Shown here: positions 27,222 through 37,779 of the stretch, one piece after another
Position numbering within the stretch: the stretch's first letter is position 1
Layout: each line of letters opens with the position of its first letter
Assembly (NCBI GenBank): GCA_020852175.1
Contig: JADZBH010000009.1
Span: forward strand, 35,765-99,764
DNA: 64,000 bases
Source: Bryobacterales bacterium
Lineage (GTDB): Bacteria > Acidobacteriota > Terriglobia > Bryobacterales > Bryobacteraceae
Direction: 5' to 3'
Notes under the pieces: model-generated
The model's input: only the letters and a program-made list of their open reading frames with translations
What the model was told of the DNA's origin: nothing
The model's database searches: none
Program-made: the position numbers and the translations under genes

Positions 27222-28165
27222 AGGAACTCGAACCCGGTTCCCCCGCCGCGCTGTGTCACACGTTCATAGACGTAGGCTCCCGCGGCCACATCCTGCACCC
27301 CAAGCCCGTTTGACTTGAATACGGTGGCGCGCGGCGCACCCCGCTCGTACCCATCCCGTACCATCGCGCCCAACTCCCGCAGCCGCGGCGTCGCCCAGTC
27401 CGCATCCGACCATGCCAGCAACAGGTCGCCCGACTCCAGCCGCGCCTGCTCGATTGAGTCCACGGCGATCACCCCGGCGGCGTCAATGAGTTCTTTCGGT
27501 CCTTCCCGCCGCATCGGATTGTTCGACCCGATCAGGTTCACATGCGCTCCTTCGGCCAGCCAGCCGAACTCGAAGACAGGCTCCTTGGCATATGTCGCCG
27601 TGATCACGATGCCTGCCCCTTCCACGGCTTCCCGGGCCGAGGCCACCGCCCGCACCGGCAGCCCCAGGCGCTTGGCTTCACCCCGCGCGAAGGCCTCCCT
27701 GCCGTCCGTATGGCGGCTCCACACGCGGACATCGCTCAACTTCCGCACGCAGGCCACGGCTTCCAGTTGCGTCCTGGCCTGAAAGCCCGAGCCGATCACG
27801 CACACAATGCTGGCATCCCGCGCCGCCAGCAAATCCGTCGCCACTCCCGTCGCCGCTCCCGTACGGATCTGTCCCAGACGGTTCGCCTCGAACAGCGCCA
27901 CCGGCTTTCCCGTCGCCGCCTCATACAGCAACAGCGCGAAATGCGCCCCATGTTGCGGGTGCGTGGAATATACCTTTGTTCCGAAGTAGCCGCCGTACGC
28001 TCCGGCCAGTGAGTGCAGCACGGCTCCCGTTTCCATGTGCAGCCGCCGGCGGGGCTGGTTCGCCGCCGTCCCGCGCCCCAACGCGAGCATCGCCTCGCGC
28101 ACCACGCGCACGGCTTCGTCCATGGGCAAATGCTTCACGACGTCCTGTTCCCGGATAAGGATCAT
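27212..28165 (-). CDS. Ornithine cyclodeaminase / mu-crystallin family protein
   Basis: The start is placed at 28165, after GGAAGAG, because the upstream frame does not look like the family. The 317-residue protein has the NAD-binding core VCVIGSGFQARTQLEA (about 127-142) and GQIRTGAATGVATDLLA before it, which is the family signature. VHNLIGSNNP follows. Members reduce imino acids or deaminate ornithine to proline; the true substrate here cannot be read. It is transcribed away from the lipoprotein gene. Confidence 0.9.
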   Translation of the reverse strand: MILIREQDVVKHLPMDEAVRVVREAMLALGRGTAANQPRRRLHMETGAVLHSLAGAYGGYFGTKVYSTHPQHGAHFALLLYEAATGKPVALFEANRLGQIRTGAATGVATDLLAARDASIVCVIGSGFQARTQLEAVACVRKLSDVRVWSRHTDGREAFARGEAKRLGLPVRAVASAREAVEGAGIVITATYAKEPVFEFGWLAEGAHVNLIGSNNPMRREGPKELIDAAGVIAVDSIEQARLESGDLLLAWSDADWATPRLRELGAMVRDGYERGAPRATVFKSNGLGVQDVAAGAYVYERVTQRGGGTGFEFLYS

Positions 28166-28268
28166 GTCTCTTCCATTATCCCGCGAGGCCCCGCGGCAGC
28201 CGCGCTGTAGTTTCCTGCAACCTGCACCGGCCCGCGCCGCGTCCCAGCATGCGAGGAGGATAGGGAGA

Positions 28269-28604
28269 ATGCACATTGGGAGATGGCTCATCGCGCCAGC
28301 GTTGCTGCTGGCGCTCACGGGTTGCGGAACGGTGAAAATTCGCCAGCTTGTCCACAACCCCGGCCGCTATCAGAACCGTACCGTCCGCATCGAAGGAAAC
28401 GTCACTCGGTCCACGGGCGCTCTTGTCGCCGGCGCCTACCAGGTGGACGACGGCACCGGAAAAATCACCGTCCTTTCCATGCGGCCCATTCCGCCCCGAG
28501 GCGCCAGCGTCCGTGTCAGCGGCGAGTTCAACAGCGGACTTCAGATTCTGAACCGCTCCTTCGGCAACGTCATCCGCGAAAGGGATATCGACGTCCGCCG
28601 CTAG
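28269..28604 (+). CDS. Small lipoprotein, OB-fold-like
   Basis: The ATG at 28269 follows GAGGAGGATAGGGAG. The 111-residue protein starts with a lipobox (LLALTGC, Cys21 or so). The remainder (VRIEGNVTRS, YQVDDGTGKITVL, ASVRVSGEFN) is a five-strand pattern like the bacterial OB-fold proteins of the periplasm. It should be a lipid-anchored binding protein, but no ligand is known. It stands upstream of the TIGR03437-like gene, with a 70-bp gap. Confidence 0.75.
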   Translation: MHIGRWLIAPALLLALTGCGTVKIRQLVHNPGRYQNRTVRIEGNVTRSTGALVAGAYQVDDGTGKITVLSMRPIPPRGASVRVSGEFNSGLQILNRSFGNVIRERDIDVRR

Positions 28605-28674
28605 CTCCGGGGCGCGTTCCTCACCGTAAGCGGCGTTACACTGGATGCACCCTCAGCCCGTAATGGAGGTGCTC

Positions 28675-30609
28675 ATGGGATTCACACCGCTCCGGTTCGC
28701 GTTGACCGTAGCTCTCACTTTCCCCGTCACCGCGCTGGCCGACCTGAACACGACGGTCACGCTCAACAGCAACACATCGATCAACCTGGAGACGGGCGCC
28801 ATGCCGGGCGCGCCCGCCGACCTGCTGTGGAACGGCTCCACGCTTGCGCCCCAGGGCGCGGCCACCGCCGTCCGCCGCTATGACGATTTTCCAGAGCAGT
28901 TCTACGCCACCGTGACCAGCATTGAACTGCAACTGCTTCCCGGCTACAGCAGGAACGCCTTCACGCCCGCCGTGGGCGATCTCTATGGCGTGCACACCAA
29001 CGGCAGGCACTGGACCAGAATGTACGTCAAGGCAAAGTCGGCGGGCTCCATCACGCTTCGCTTCACGACGTTCGGAGTTCCGCAAACTCCGGGCGCGGGC
29101 TCTGGCGGCGCGCCCACGATCACCTCGATCCTCAACAACTCCAGCCTGATTCCCGAGGGACTGCCGAACTACGGCATCCCGCCCAGCAGCCTCTTTGTCA
29201 TTCGAGGCACGGGCCTGGCCGATCCGGGCCTGCCTGTCCTTCAGGACTCCACGAACGGCCTGCCGCGCACGCTCAACGGCGCGAAGATCACGGTACGCGT
29301 CGCGGGCTTCACCGAGGACACGCCGATCTACTACACCAGCCCGTCGCAACTCGCCGGCGTGATTCCGGCCAGGACGCCCGCCGGCGACGGCACGGTGACG
29401 GTCACTTATAAAGGGGTCGCGAGCAACGCCTATCCCCTTCACGTCACGCCCGCCGCGCTTGGCTTCAATACCTACAACGGCAACACCGGCGTGGCCACCG
29501 ACGCGATCACCGGGACGCTGCTGACCTATGCGGGGTCGGGCCGGCCGGGCCAGATTATTGTCCTGTGGACGACCGGCCTGGGCTCCAATCCGCTGGACAG
29601 CGACAGCACCCTCATCGCGACGCCGCACGCGGTGGAGACGCCGCTGCAAATCTATGTGGGCGGAATTCCCGCCGAAATCCTTTACAAGGGCGCGTCTCAG
29701 TATCCCGGCGTGAATCAGATCAATCTTGTGATTCCCGCCAATGCCCCGAGCGGCTGCTGGATCACGCTTGTCGCGGTGTCGGGCGGCGTACTGAGCAATA
29801 GCGCCACGCTCCCCATCGAGGCAGGCGGAGGGCAATGCGCCGATACCGTGACGGGCCTTACGGCCAGCCAGATCGCCACGGGCGGCACGCAGAGCATCCG
29901 GACCGGGTTCGTGGGCCTGATCCAAACCGACGCGCCGTCCAACAGTGGACGCACCCTCACCAACTCGGCGACGGGATCCTTCCAGCGCTACACCGGAGTC
30001 TACACGCCGTCCAACTCGCTGTCGCCGGGCGGATGCATCGTGAACGATCTGACGCCGGTCAACGCCACCGACACGACGGGTCTTCAGCCGGGAGCGATCC
30101 GGCTTTCCGGACCGTCGAACCTCGATGTGCCCCTGAACCAGCAGTTGGGAATCAAGGGCGCCTACTTCGCGCTGCTTGGCGCGGGGGCGATCCCTGCATC
30201 CGGTGGAACTTTCACGTTTGCCGCTCCGCAGGGGGCCGATGTGGGCGCCTTCAGCAGCAGCATCAGCTTCAACGGCCCGTTGCTGGCCTGGACCAATCGC
30301 AATGCCGTGGCCAGCGTGGACCGCACGCAAGGCATCACAGTCACCTGGAGCGGCGGCAACCCCGGCACCTATGTGTTCATTACCGGCACGTCGGCGACTC
30401 AGTCCGCCCTTGCCGCCGGGTTCACCTGCCTGGCCCCTGTCGAAGCAGGGACGTTCACCGTGCCCGCCTACATTCTTTCGGCACTCCCGGCCGGCAGGGG
30501 CGCCGTGGAACTGCAGAACTACGTCTACGGGCCGCTGGCCGCCTCGGGACTCGATATCGGCTATGCCTTCGGTGACATTGCAATCACGGAAAACGCCATG
30601 GTCCGGTAG
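28675..30609 (+). CDS. Exported TIGR03437-like ('Solibacter' uncharacterised domain) protein
   Basis: The start at 28675 follows AATGGAGG at good spacing; TACACT at 28637-28642 would give a leader of about 26 nt. The protein is 644 residues with a signal peptide ending near TALA. Residues about 130-385 contain the IPT-like repeat domain known from Candidatus Solibacter proteins: SSLFVIRGTGLAD, YYTSPSQLAGVIP, GQIIVLWTTGLG and VNQINLVIP. The C-terminal 200 residues are a separate Ser/Thr/Gly-rich domain I do not recognise. It is probably a cell-surface or secreted protein. Confidence 0.85.
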   Translation: MGFTPLRFALTVALTFPVTALADLNTTVTLNSNTSINLETGAMPGAPADLLWNGSTLAPQGAATAVRRYDDFPEQFYATVTSIELQLLPGYSRNAFTPAVGDLYGVHTNGRHWTRMYVKAKSAGSITLRFTTFGVPQTPGAGSGGAPTITSILNNSSLIPEGLPNYGIPPSSLFVIRGTGLADPGLPVLQDSTNGLPRTLNGAKITVRVAGFTEDTPIYYTSPSQLAGVIPARTPAGDGTVTVTYKGVASNAYPLHVTPAALGFNTYNGNTGVATDAITGTLLTYAGSGRPGQIIVLWTTGLGSNPLDSDSTLIATPHAVETPLQIYVGGIPAEILYKGASQYPGVNQINLVIPANAPSGCWITLVAVSGGVLSNSATLPIEAGGGQCADTVTGLTASQIATGGTQSIRTGFVGLIQTDAPSNSGRTLTNSATGSFQRYTGVYTPSNSLSPGGCIVNDLTPVNATDTTGLQPGAIRLSGPSNLDVPLNQQLGIKGAYFALLGAGAIPASGGTFTFAAPQGADVGAFSSSISFNGPLLAWTNRNAVASVDRTQGITVTWSGGNPGTYVFITGTSATQSALAAGFTCLAPVEAGTFTVPAYILSALPAGRGAVELQNYVYGPLAASGLDIGYAFGDIAITENAMVR

Positions 30610-30631
30610 GAGCCGGCAGCGGAAATGAAAA

Positions 30632-30653
30632 AGGGGCGGGAATCCCCGCCCCT
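30632..30653. terminator. Bidirectional intrinsic terminator
   Basis: A perfect 9-bp inverted repeat (AGGGGCGGG/CCCGCCCCT) with loop AATC, flanked by T-rich stretches on both sides (GTTCAGTTTT on the plus strand, TTTCATTTCC on the minus). It separates the convergent TIGR03437-like and aceE genes. Confidence 0.85.
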
Positions 30654-30674
30654 GTTCAGTTTTGGATCGGACCG

Positions 30675-33356
<2,682 letters not shown>

Positions 33357-33511
33357 AGCTTCGCGGTTGCTTCCTCTGCGCGTAATTTGACTTTCGTCTC
33401 CCCGCTGGGGGTTCCATGGGGATAGCGAGAATACGCTTACCTCAAGGTTATCGTTAACGGCTGCCGGGGCGCAAACCTGCAAGCCCTGTCTGGCACGGGA
33501 CCGGAGGCCGC

Positions 33512-33928
33512 CTAAAACGCGTTTTCAAACGCCGAGGCGAACCGGTTCAACTCAGCCATCGTGCCCCGGAATGTTTGGATGGTAAAGAAGGCCCGCCCGG
33601 CGCTCAGCGCGATCATCCCAGGCGTGGAACGGTGCTTCTGAACCATTTCAAACGCCGAGGCCGCGGTCTTCATTTCGTACATTTGCACGGTGGGATAGGC
33701 CGGACCGTCATACTCCGCCTGCCACCAGCTCAACAACCCGTTCAGAAGCAGTTCCTGCGCCGCGCCCGAGGCGGCCATCTGCTGTTTCGTTCTCAGCTTC
33801 CACCCGCCCGGAAGCGTTGCCGGAAACTCCAGCGGCTTTTCCGCGCCGCAAGCCCCCAGCGCCGCCCCGCACGCCGCCACCAGCGCCCGGCGGCTCCACT
33901 GCTTTGTCTTCTTCCGTACCAGCTCCAT
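33512..33928 (-). CDS. Small putative lipoprotein
   Basis: The ATG at 33928 has GAGG just upstream. The 138-residue protein begins MELVRKKTKQWSRR and has a possible lipobox LGAC (about residues 24-27). After that are short segments with no known domain (PGGWKLRTKQQMA, MYEMKTAASAFEMVQKH). The latter half resembles a small alpha/beta domain that may bind a ligand. It is divergent from the RNase PH operon and shares an intergenic -10-like sequence with it. Confidence 0.65.
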   Translation of the reverse strand: MELVRKKTKQWSRRALVAACGAALGACGAEKPLEFPATLPGGWKLRTKQQMAASGAAQELLLNGLLSWWQAEYDGPAYPTVQMYEMKTAASAFEMVQKHRSTPGMIALSAGRAFFTIQTFRGTMAELNRFASAFENAF

Positions 33929-33936
33929 CGGTCCTC

Positions 33937-33943
33937 TATGATA
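33937..33943. promoter_or_regulatory. Shared -10-like sequence for two divergent genes
   Basis: On the plus strand TATGAT (33937-33942) precedes the small membrane protein and RNase PH genes; on the minus strand TATCAT (33943-33938) lies 9 nt before the lipoprotein start. No -35 is clear on either side. Confidence 0.35.
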
Positions 33944-33976
33944 AAACGAGTTAAGGAATCCGTCCCCCTTCGCTTC

Positions 33977-34123
33977 ATGGCCAAATACAAAATTGCCCGG
34001 AAAGCGGGCAAGAACGCCCCGCAAACCTCGAATACGCGCGGCCTCATCGGTTGCATCTCACTGCTGACCCTCGGCTTCGCGCTGTTCTTCCTGCTCTTTT
34101 ATGCCATGCTGAAGGGTTCCTGA
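33977..34123 (+). CDS. Small single-helix membrane protein (48 aa)
   Basis: A 48-residue protein: basic N-terminus (MAKYKIARKAGKN), then a hydrophobic helix from about residue 23 to 43 (GLIGCISLLTLGFALFFLL). An in-frame ATG at 33938 would add 13 residues. It ends 9 bp before rph and is probably co-transcribed. No family is recognised. It could be a regulator or structural microprotein. Confidence 0.6.
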   Translation: MAKYKIARKAGKNAPQTSNTRGLIGCISLLTLGFALFFLLFYAMLKGS

Positions 34124-34132
34124 CTCCGCCCC

Positions 34133-34849
34133 ATGCGCTCCGACCAACGCCAACCCTCTCAACTGCGCCCCGTGCGCATCACCCCACATTTTCTTGCCAC
34201 AGCCGAAGGTTCCGCCCTCATCGAATTCGGCCATACGCGGGTTTTGTGCGCGGCCACCATCGAGGACACGGTGCCGCCGTTTCTCCGGGGCGCGGGCAAG
34301 GGCTGGGTGACAGCCGAATATGCCATGTTGCCGCGAGCCACCTCGACGCGCACGCCGCGCGAGGTCAACAAGGGCCGTCCCACGGGCCGCACCATGGAGA
34401 TTCAGCGCCTTATCGGACGCGCCCTGCGCGCCGTCGTCGATCTGGAAGCCCTGGGCGAGCGCAGTATCATTCTGGACTGCGACGTATTGCAGGCCGACGG
34501 CGGAACCCGTACCGCCGCCATCACGGGCGCATGGGTTGCCCTCGCGCTGGCCGCGCAACAACTGGCCGCCTGCAAAGCCGTCTCTCGCAACCCCGTGACC
34601 GACCATGTGGCCGCCGTCAGCGTCGGCGTCGTTTCCGGAACGCCGATGCTGGATCTCTGCTATGAAGAGGACTCCTCCGCCGAGGTCGATATGAACGTGG
34701 TACTTACCGGCGCCGGGCAGTTCGTCGAGGTGCAGGCCACGGCCGAAAAAAAGACGTTCGATGACGCGGCGCTCGCCGCCTTGCTCACGCTCTCCCGCGA
34801 AGGCATCGCCGAGTTGGTGCGGCTGCAAAAGGCCGCCCTCGCCGCATGA
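34133..34849 (+). CDS. rph: Ribonuclease PH
   Basis: A 238-residue phosphorolytic 3'-5' exoribonuclease that trims tRNA precursors. Recognised by [14 protein letters not shown] at the start, [16 protein letters not shown], and the phosphate-binding [28 protein letters not shown] and [11 protein letters not shown] are also standard. Length fits the family. It overlaps rdgB by an ATGA. Confidence 0.97.
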   Translation: MRSDQRQPSQLRPVRITPHFLATAEGSALIEFGHTRVLCAATIEDTVPPFLRGAGKGWVTAEYAMLPRATSTRTPREVNKGRPTGRTMEIQRLIGRALRAVVDLEALGERSIILDCDVLQADGGTRTAAITGAWVALALAAQQLAACKAVSRNPVTDHVAAVSVGVVSGTPMLDLCYEEDSSAEVDMNVVLTGAGQFVEVQATAEKKTFDDAALAALLTLSREGIAELVRLQKAALAA

Positions 34850-35457
34850 CCCTCTACTGCGCCACGCAGAACCAGGGCAAACTTGCCGAATTCCGGCTGG
34901 CCGCCGAACGCTACGCTCCCGCCGCCGGAGCCATGGTCGAGACGGTTCCCGATCTCGCCCGGATCCCCGCGCCCGAGGAAACCGGCTCCACCTTCCACGA
35001 AAACGCCCGCCTCAAAGCGCTCTACTACGCCCGCTTCGCACCCGGCCCCGTGTTTGCCGACGACTCCGGCCTTGCCGTGGACGCGCTCGACGGCCAGCCC
35101 GGCGTCCACTCGGCCCGCTTCGCCGGCCCCTCCGCCACGGATGCCGAGAACAACGCTCTCCTGATCGAGCGCCTGCGCGGCGCGCGGGACCGCTCCGCGC
35201 GGTTCGTCTGTGTGATCGCGCTGGCGGCGGGAGGCGAAATCGCAGCTACCTTTGAAGGCTCCATCGCCGGGCGGATTCTCGATGCCCCGCGAGGCTCAGG
35301 CGGTTTTGGCTACGACCCTTACTTCTTCTACCCGCCCTTCGGCTGCACATTGGCCGAAGCCACGGCCGCGCAAAAGCTCTCCGTCAGCCACCGCGGCCAG
35401 GCGCTCATGCACCTCTTCCGTTTCGTGGCCGGCTGGACCGCGCCTTCCGTGCCGTGA
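34846..35457 (+). CDS. rdgB: dITP/XTP pyrophosphatase (RdgB/HAM1 family)
   Basis: A 203-residue enzyme that removes non-canonical purine triphosphates. It has [11 protein letters not shown] (substrate loop), [38 protein letters not shown] and [10 protein letters not shown], all diagnostic. The rph-rdgB order is widely conserved in bacteria. The 3' end overlaps the convergent NUDIX gene by 53 bp. Confidence 0.96.
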   Translation: MTLYCATQNQGKLAEFRLAAERYAPAAGAMVETVPDLARIPAPEETGSTFHENARLKALYYARFAPGPVFADDSGLAVDALDGQPGVHSARFAGPSATDAENNALLIERLRGARDRSARFVCVIALAAGGEIAATFEGSIAGRILDAPRGSGGFGYDPYFFYPPFGCTLAEATAAQKLSVSHRGQALMHLFRFVAGWTAPSVP

Positions 35458-35983
35458 ACCGCCGCCACGCCATTACCCCCACCAGCGTCTTGCCATCCTC
35501 GATTTTCCCCTTTGCGATCAGTCCGTCCAGGGTTTCCACGGAAAACCACCGGCTCGTGATGTGCTCATCTGACTCCAAACGCGCCTCCCCCGCCGACAGC
35601 CCTCGCGCCGCGTACACGAACATTTTTTCCGACAGAAACCCCGGGCTTGGATAGAAGCGCGCCACCCTCACCCACTCCTTCGCCCGGTAGCCGGTCTCCT
35701 CCATCAACTCCCGCCTGGCGGCTTCCAAAGGTTTCTCCCCGTCGTCCAACCGCCCCGCTGGCAGCTCCCACAGATACTGCTTCACCGGCAGGCGGTACTG
35801 CCGCACCAGCAGGATCCGTCCTCGCCCGTCCACGGGCAGAATCACGGCCGAACCCTGGTGGTGAACCACCAGCCGCTTGATCTCATACCCTTCCGGATCC
35901 ACCGCCCGGTCCAGGGTCACGCGCAGAAACTCTCCCTCGTAGCACGGCAGCGATTGCACAGACTCTCCCTTCCTGCACCTCAT
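35405..35983 (-). CDS. NUDIX hydrolase (ADP-ribose pyrophosphatase-like)
   Basis: A 192-residue NUDIX enzyme. The NUDIX box is complete: G-R-L-D-D-G-E at the start and REL-x-EE-x-G (RRELMEETGY) at the end, about residues 78-100. The preceding AVILPVDGRGRILLVRQYR and following FYPSPGFLSEKMFVY match ADP-ribose pyrophosphatases. It is transcribed after polX, with a 30-bp gap. Confidence 0.9.
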   Translation of the reverse strand: MRCRKGESVQSLPCYEGEFLRVTLDRAVDPEGYEIKRLVVHHQGSAVILPVDGRGRILLVRQYRLPVKQYLWELPAGRLDDGEKPLEAARRELMEETGYRAKEWVRVARFYPSPGFLSEKMFVYAARGLSAGEARLESDEHITSRWFSVETLDGLIAKGKIEDGKTLVGVMAWRRFTARKARSSRPRNGRGA

Positions 35984-36013
35984 TTGTGCAGTGCTTCGCC
36001 CGTACGGTTACTC

Positions 36014-37747
36014 TCATCCTTCGTTGCCCCGTAAGGATCCGAGGAATTGCTCCACGGGAAGAGTGTTCAGCACGCCGTCCCTGTCCAGCCATCCCCGTCT
36101 CGCCATGGTCACGCCAAAGCGCATGTTCGCCAGGTGCTTCACATGATGCGCATCGGTGGAGATCACGAACCGGCACCCTTTGGATCTGGCGATGCGGATG
36201 AGCGGCGCGTGCAGGTCCAGACGCTCTGGGCTCGCGTTGATTTCCATGGCCACGCCGCGGCGCGCCGCTTCGCCCGCCACCTTCTCGAAGTCGTAGACAT
36301 AGGCGTCCCGGTGCAGCAGCACACGCCCGGTGGGATGCCCCATGATCTTCACGTAAGGATTTTCGATCGCCGCCAGCAGACGCTCGGTCATCGCCGCACT
36401 TTCCATGTTCATGTGGCTGTGCACGCTGGCCACCACCAGATCCAGCCGCGCCAGCGCCTCGTCGTCGATGTCCATCCGTCCGTCCTTCCGGATGTCGCAC
36501 TCCAGCCCCGACAGCACGCGCAGCGGCAAACCGCTCCGGTCCATCTCCCGCATTTTCTCCGCGAACCGGATCACGCGCGCCTCATCCAGCCCGTTGGCCA
36601 TCGCCAGCGCCTTCGAGTGGTCCGTGATCGCGATGTAGGAGTAGCCCCGCTCCGCCGCCGCGGCGGCCATCTCTTCCATGCTGAAGCGTCCGTCGCTTTC
36701 CCGCGTGTGCATGTGCACATCGCCCCGCATGTCGGCCAGTTCCAGCAGTTGGGGCAGGCGCCCGTCGCGCGCCGCCTCGATCTCACCCTGGTTCTCGCGC
36801 AACTCGGGAGGAATCCAGGCCAGACCCAGCGCCGCGTAGATCTCCTCCTCCGTCCGGCCGGCCACGCGCTCGCCGTTATCCAGCTTGAACAAGCCGTATT
36901 CGTTCAGCGTGTAGCCCTGTTTCAACGCCAATTGGCGCAGCGCCACGTTGTGCGCCTTTGACCCGGTGAAGTACTGCAGCGCCGCTCCGAAACTCTCCGC
37001 CGGAACGGCCCGCACGTCCACCTGGATGTCCTCGATCCCCACCCGCGCCGACGCTTTCGTTCCGCCATGCCCCAGCACCTCACCCACGCGCGGGTGTTTC
37101 ACGAACCGGTCCAGCGCGGCTTCGGCCGCGGCTCCGGTCACCAACAGGTCCACGTCGCCCGCGGTTTCCCTGCCCCGGCGCAAACTCCCCGCCGCCACCA
37201 CGCGTTCCACTCCTTCCACAGCGCTTAAGTAGCCCGCCAGTTCCTCGGCGATCGCCGCCGCGAAGTGAATGTGGAACCGTCCGGAGCTCTGCCGCAGGCT
37301 CGCGATCCCCTTCAGGATCTTCTCCTCCAGCTTCGCCCCCATCCGCGGCAACTCCCGCAGCTTTTGCTCACGGCACAGCCGTTCCAGGTCGTCAAGCGTC
37401 GTCACGCGGAAATGGGCAATCAGCGCCGCGATCGTCTTCGGCCCCAGCCCAGGGATTTTCAGCATCTCCAGCGCCGTCGGCGGATAGGTCTCCATCAACT
37501 CGTCGCGCCGTGCAAAGGAGCCGCGCTCGCGGATCTCTTCCAGAATGGCCGCGATTCCCTTCCCGATGCCTGGGATCTCCGTCAGTTTTCGGGCCGGATC
37601 GGCCATCACGTCCTCGACGCGCTCGGGATAGCCCTGCAACGTGTCCGCCGCGTTCCGGTAGCTGCGGATACGGAAGCCGTCTTCCGCGGCGATTTCCATC
37701 AAATCGGCGGTCTCGGCCAGTAAGCGTGCGTAGTCCAGGTTCTCCAT
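36014..37747 (-). CDS. polX: DNA polymerase/3'-5' exonuclease PolX
   Basis: A 577-residue X-family DNA repair polymerase. The N-terminal helix-hairpin-helix motifs are EIPGIGKGIAAIL and KIPGLGPKTIAAL. The nucleotidyltransferase site is GSLRRGRETAGDVDLL with the paired Asp and a later Asp in DIQVDV. The C-terminal PHP exonuclease domain (about 340-570) shows DVHMHT, ITDHS, HPTGR and STDAHH metal ligands. All parts of the bacterial PolX are present. A probable -10 lies at 37763-37768. Confidence 0.96.
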   Translation of the reverse strand: MENLDYARLLAETADLMEIAAEDGFRIRSYRNAADTLQGYPERVEDVMADPARKLTEIPGIGKGIAAILEEIRERGSFARRDELMETYPPTALEMLKIPGLGPKTIAALIAHFRVTTLDDLERLCREQKLRELPRMGAKLEEKILKGIASLRQSSGRFHIHFAAAIAEELAGYLSAVEGVERVVAAGSLRRGRETAGDVDLLVTGAAAEAALDRFVKHPRVGEVLGHGGTKASARVGIEDIQVDVRAVPAESFGAALQYFTGSKAHNVALRQLALKQGYTLNEYGLFKLDNGERVAGRTEEEIYAALGLAWIPPELRENQGEIEAARDGRLPQLLELADMRGDVHMHTRESDGRFSMEEMAAAAAERGYSYIAITDHSKALAMANGLDEARVIRFAEKMREMDRSGLPLRVLSGLECDIRKDGRMDIDDEALARLDLVVASVHSHMNMESAAMTERLLAAIENPYVKIMGHPTGRVLLHRDAYVYDFEKVAGEAARRGVAMEINASPERLDLHAPLIRIARSKGCRFVISTDAHHVKHLANMRFGVTMARRGWLDRDGVLNTLPVEQFLGSLRGNEG

Positions 37748-37762
37748 GACGGGTATCCTTAA

Positions 37763-37768
37763 ATTGTA
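37763..37768 (-). promoter_or_regulatory. Candidate -10 (TACAAT) of polX
   Basis: On the minus strand TACAAT lies 15 nt before the polX ATG, with AAGGAT between as a ribosome site. Confidence 0.45.
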
Positions 37769-37779
37769 GGCACCCGGCC

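Noticed and set aside
27035..28357. Longer versions of the cyclodeaminase, LexA, AceE and amidase genes from upstream in-frame starts
   Set aside because: The extra residues lack family similarity, and ribosome-binding sequences support the internal starts used here.
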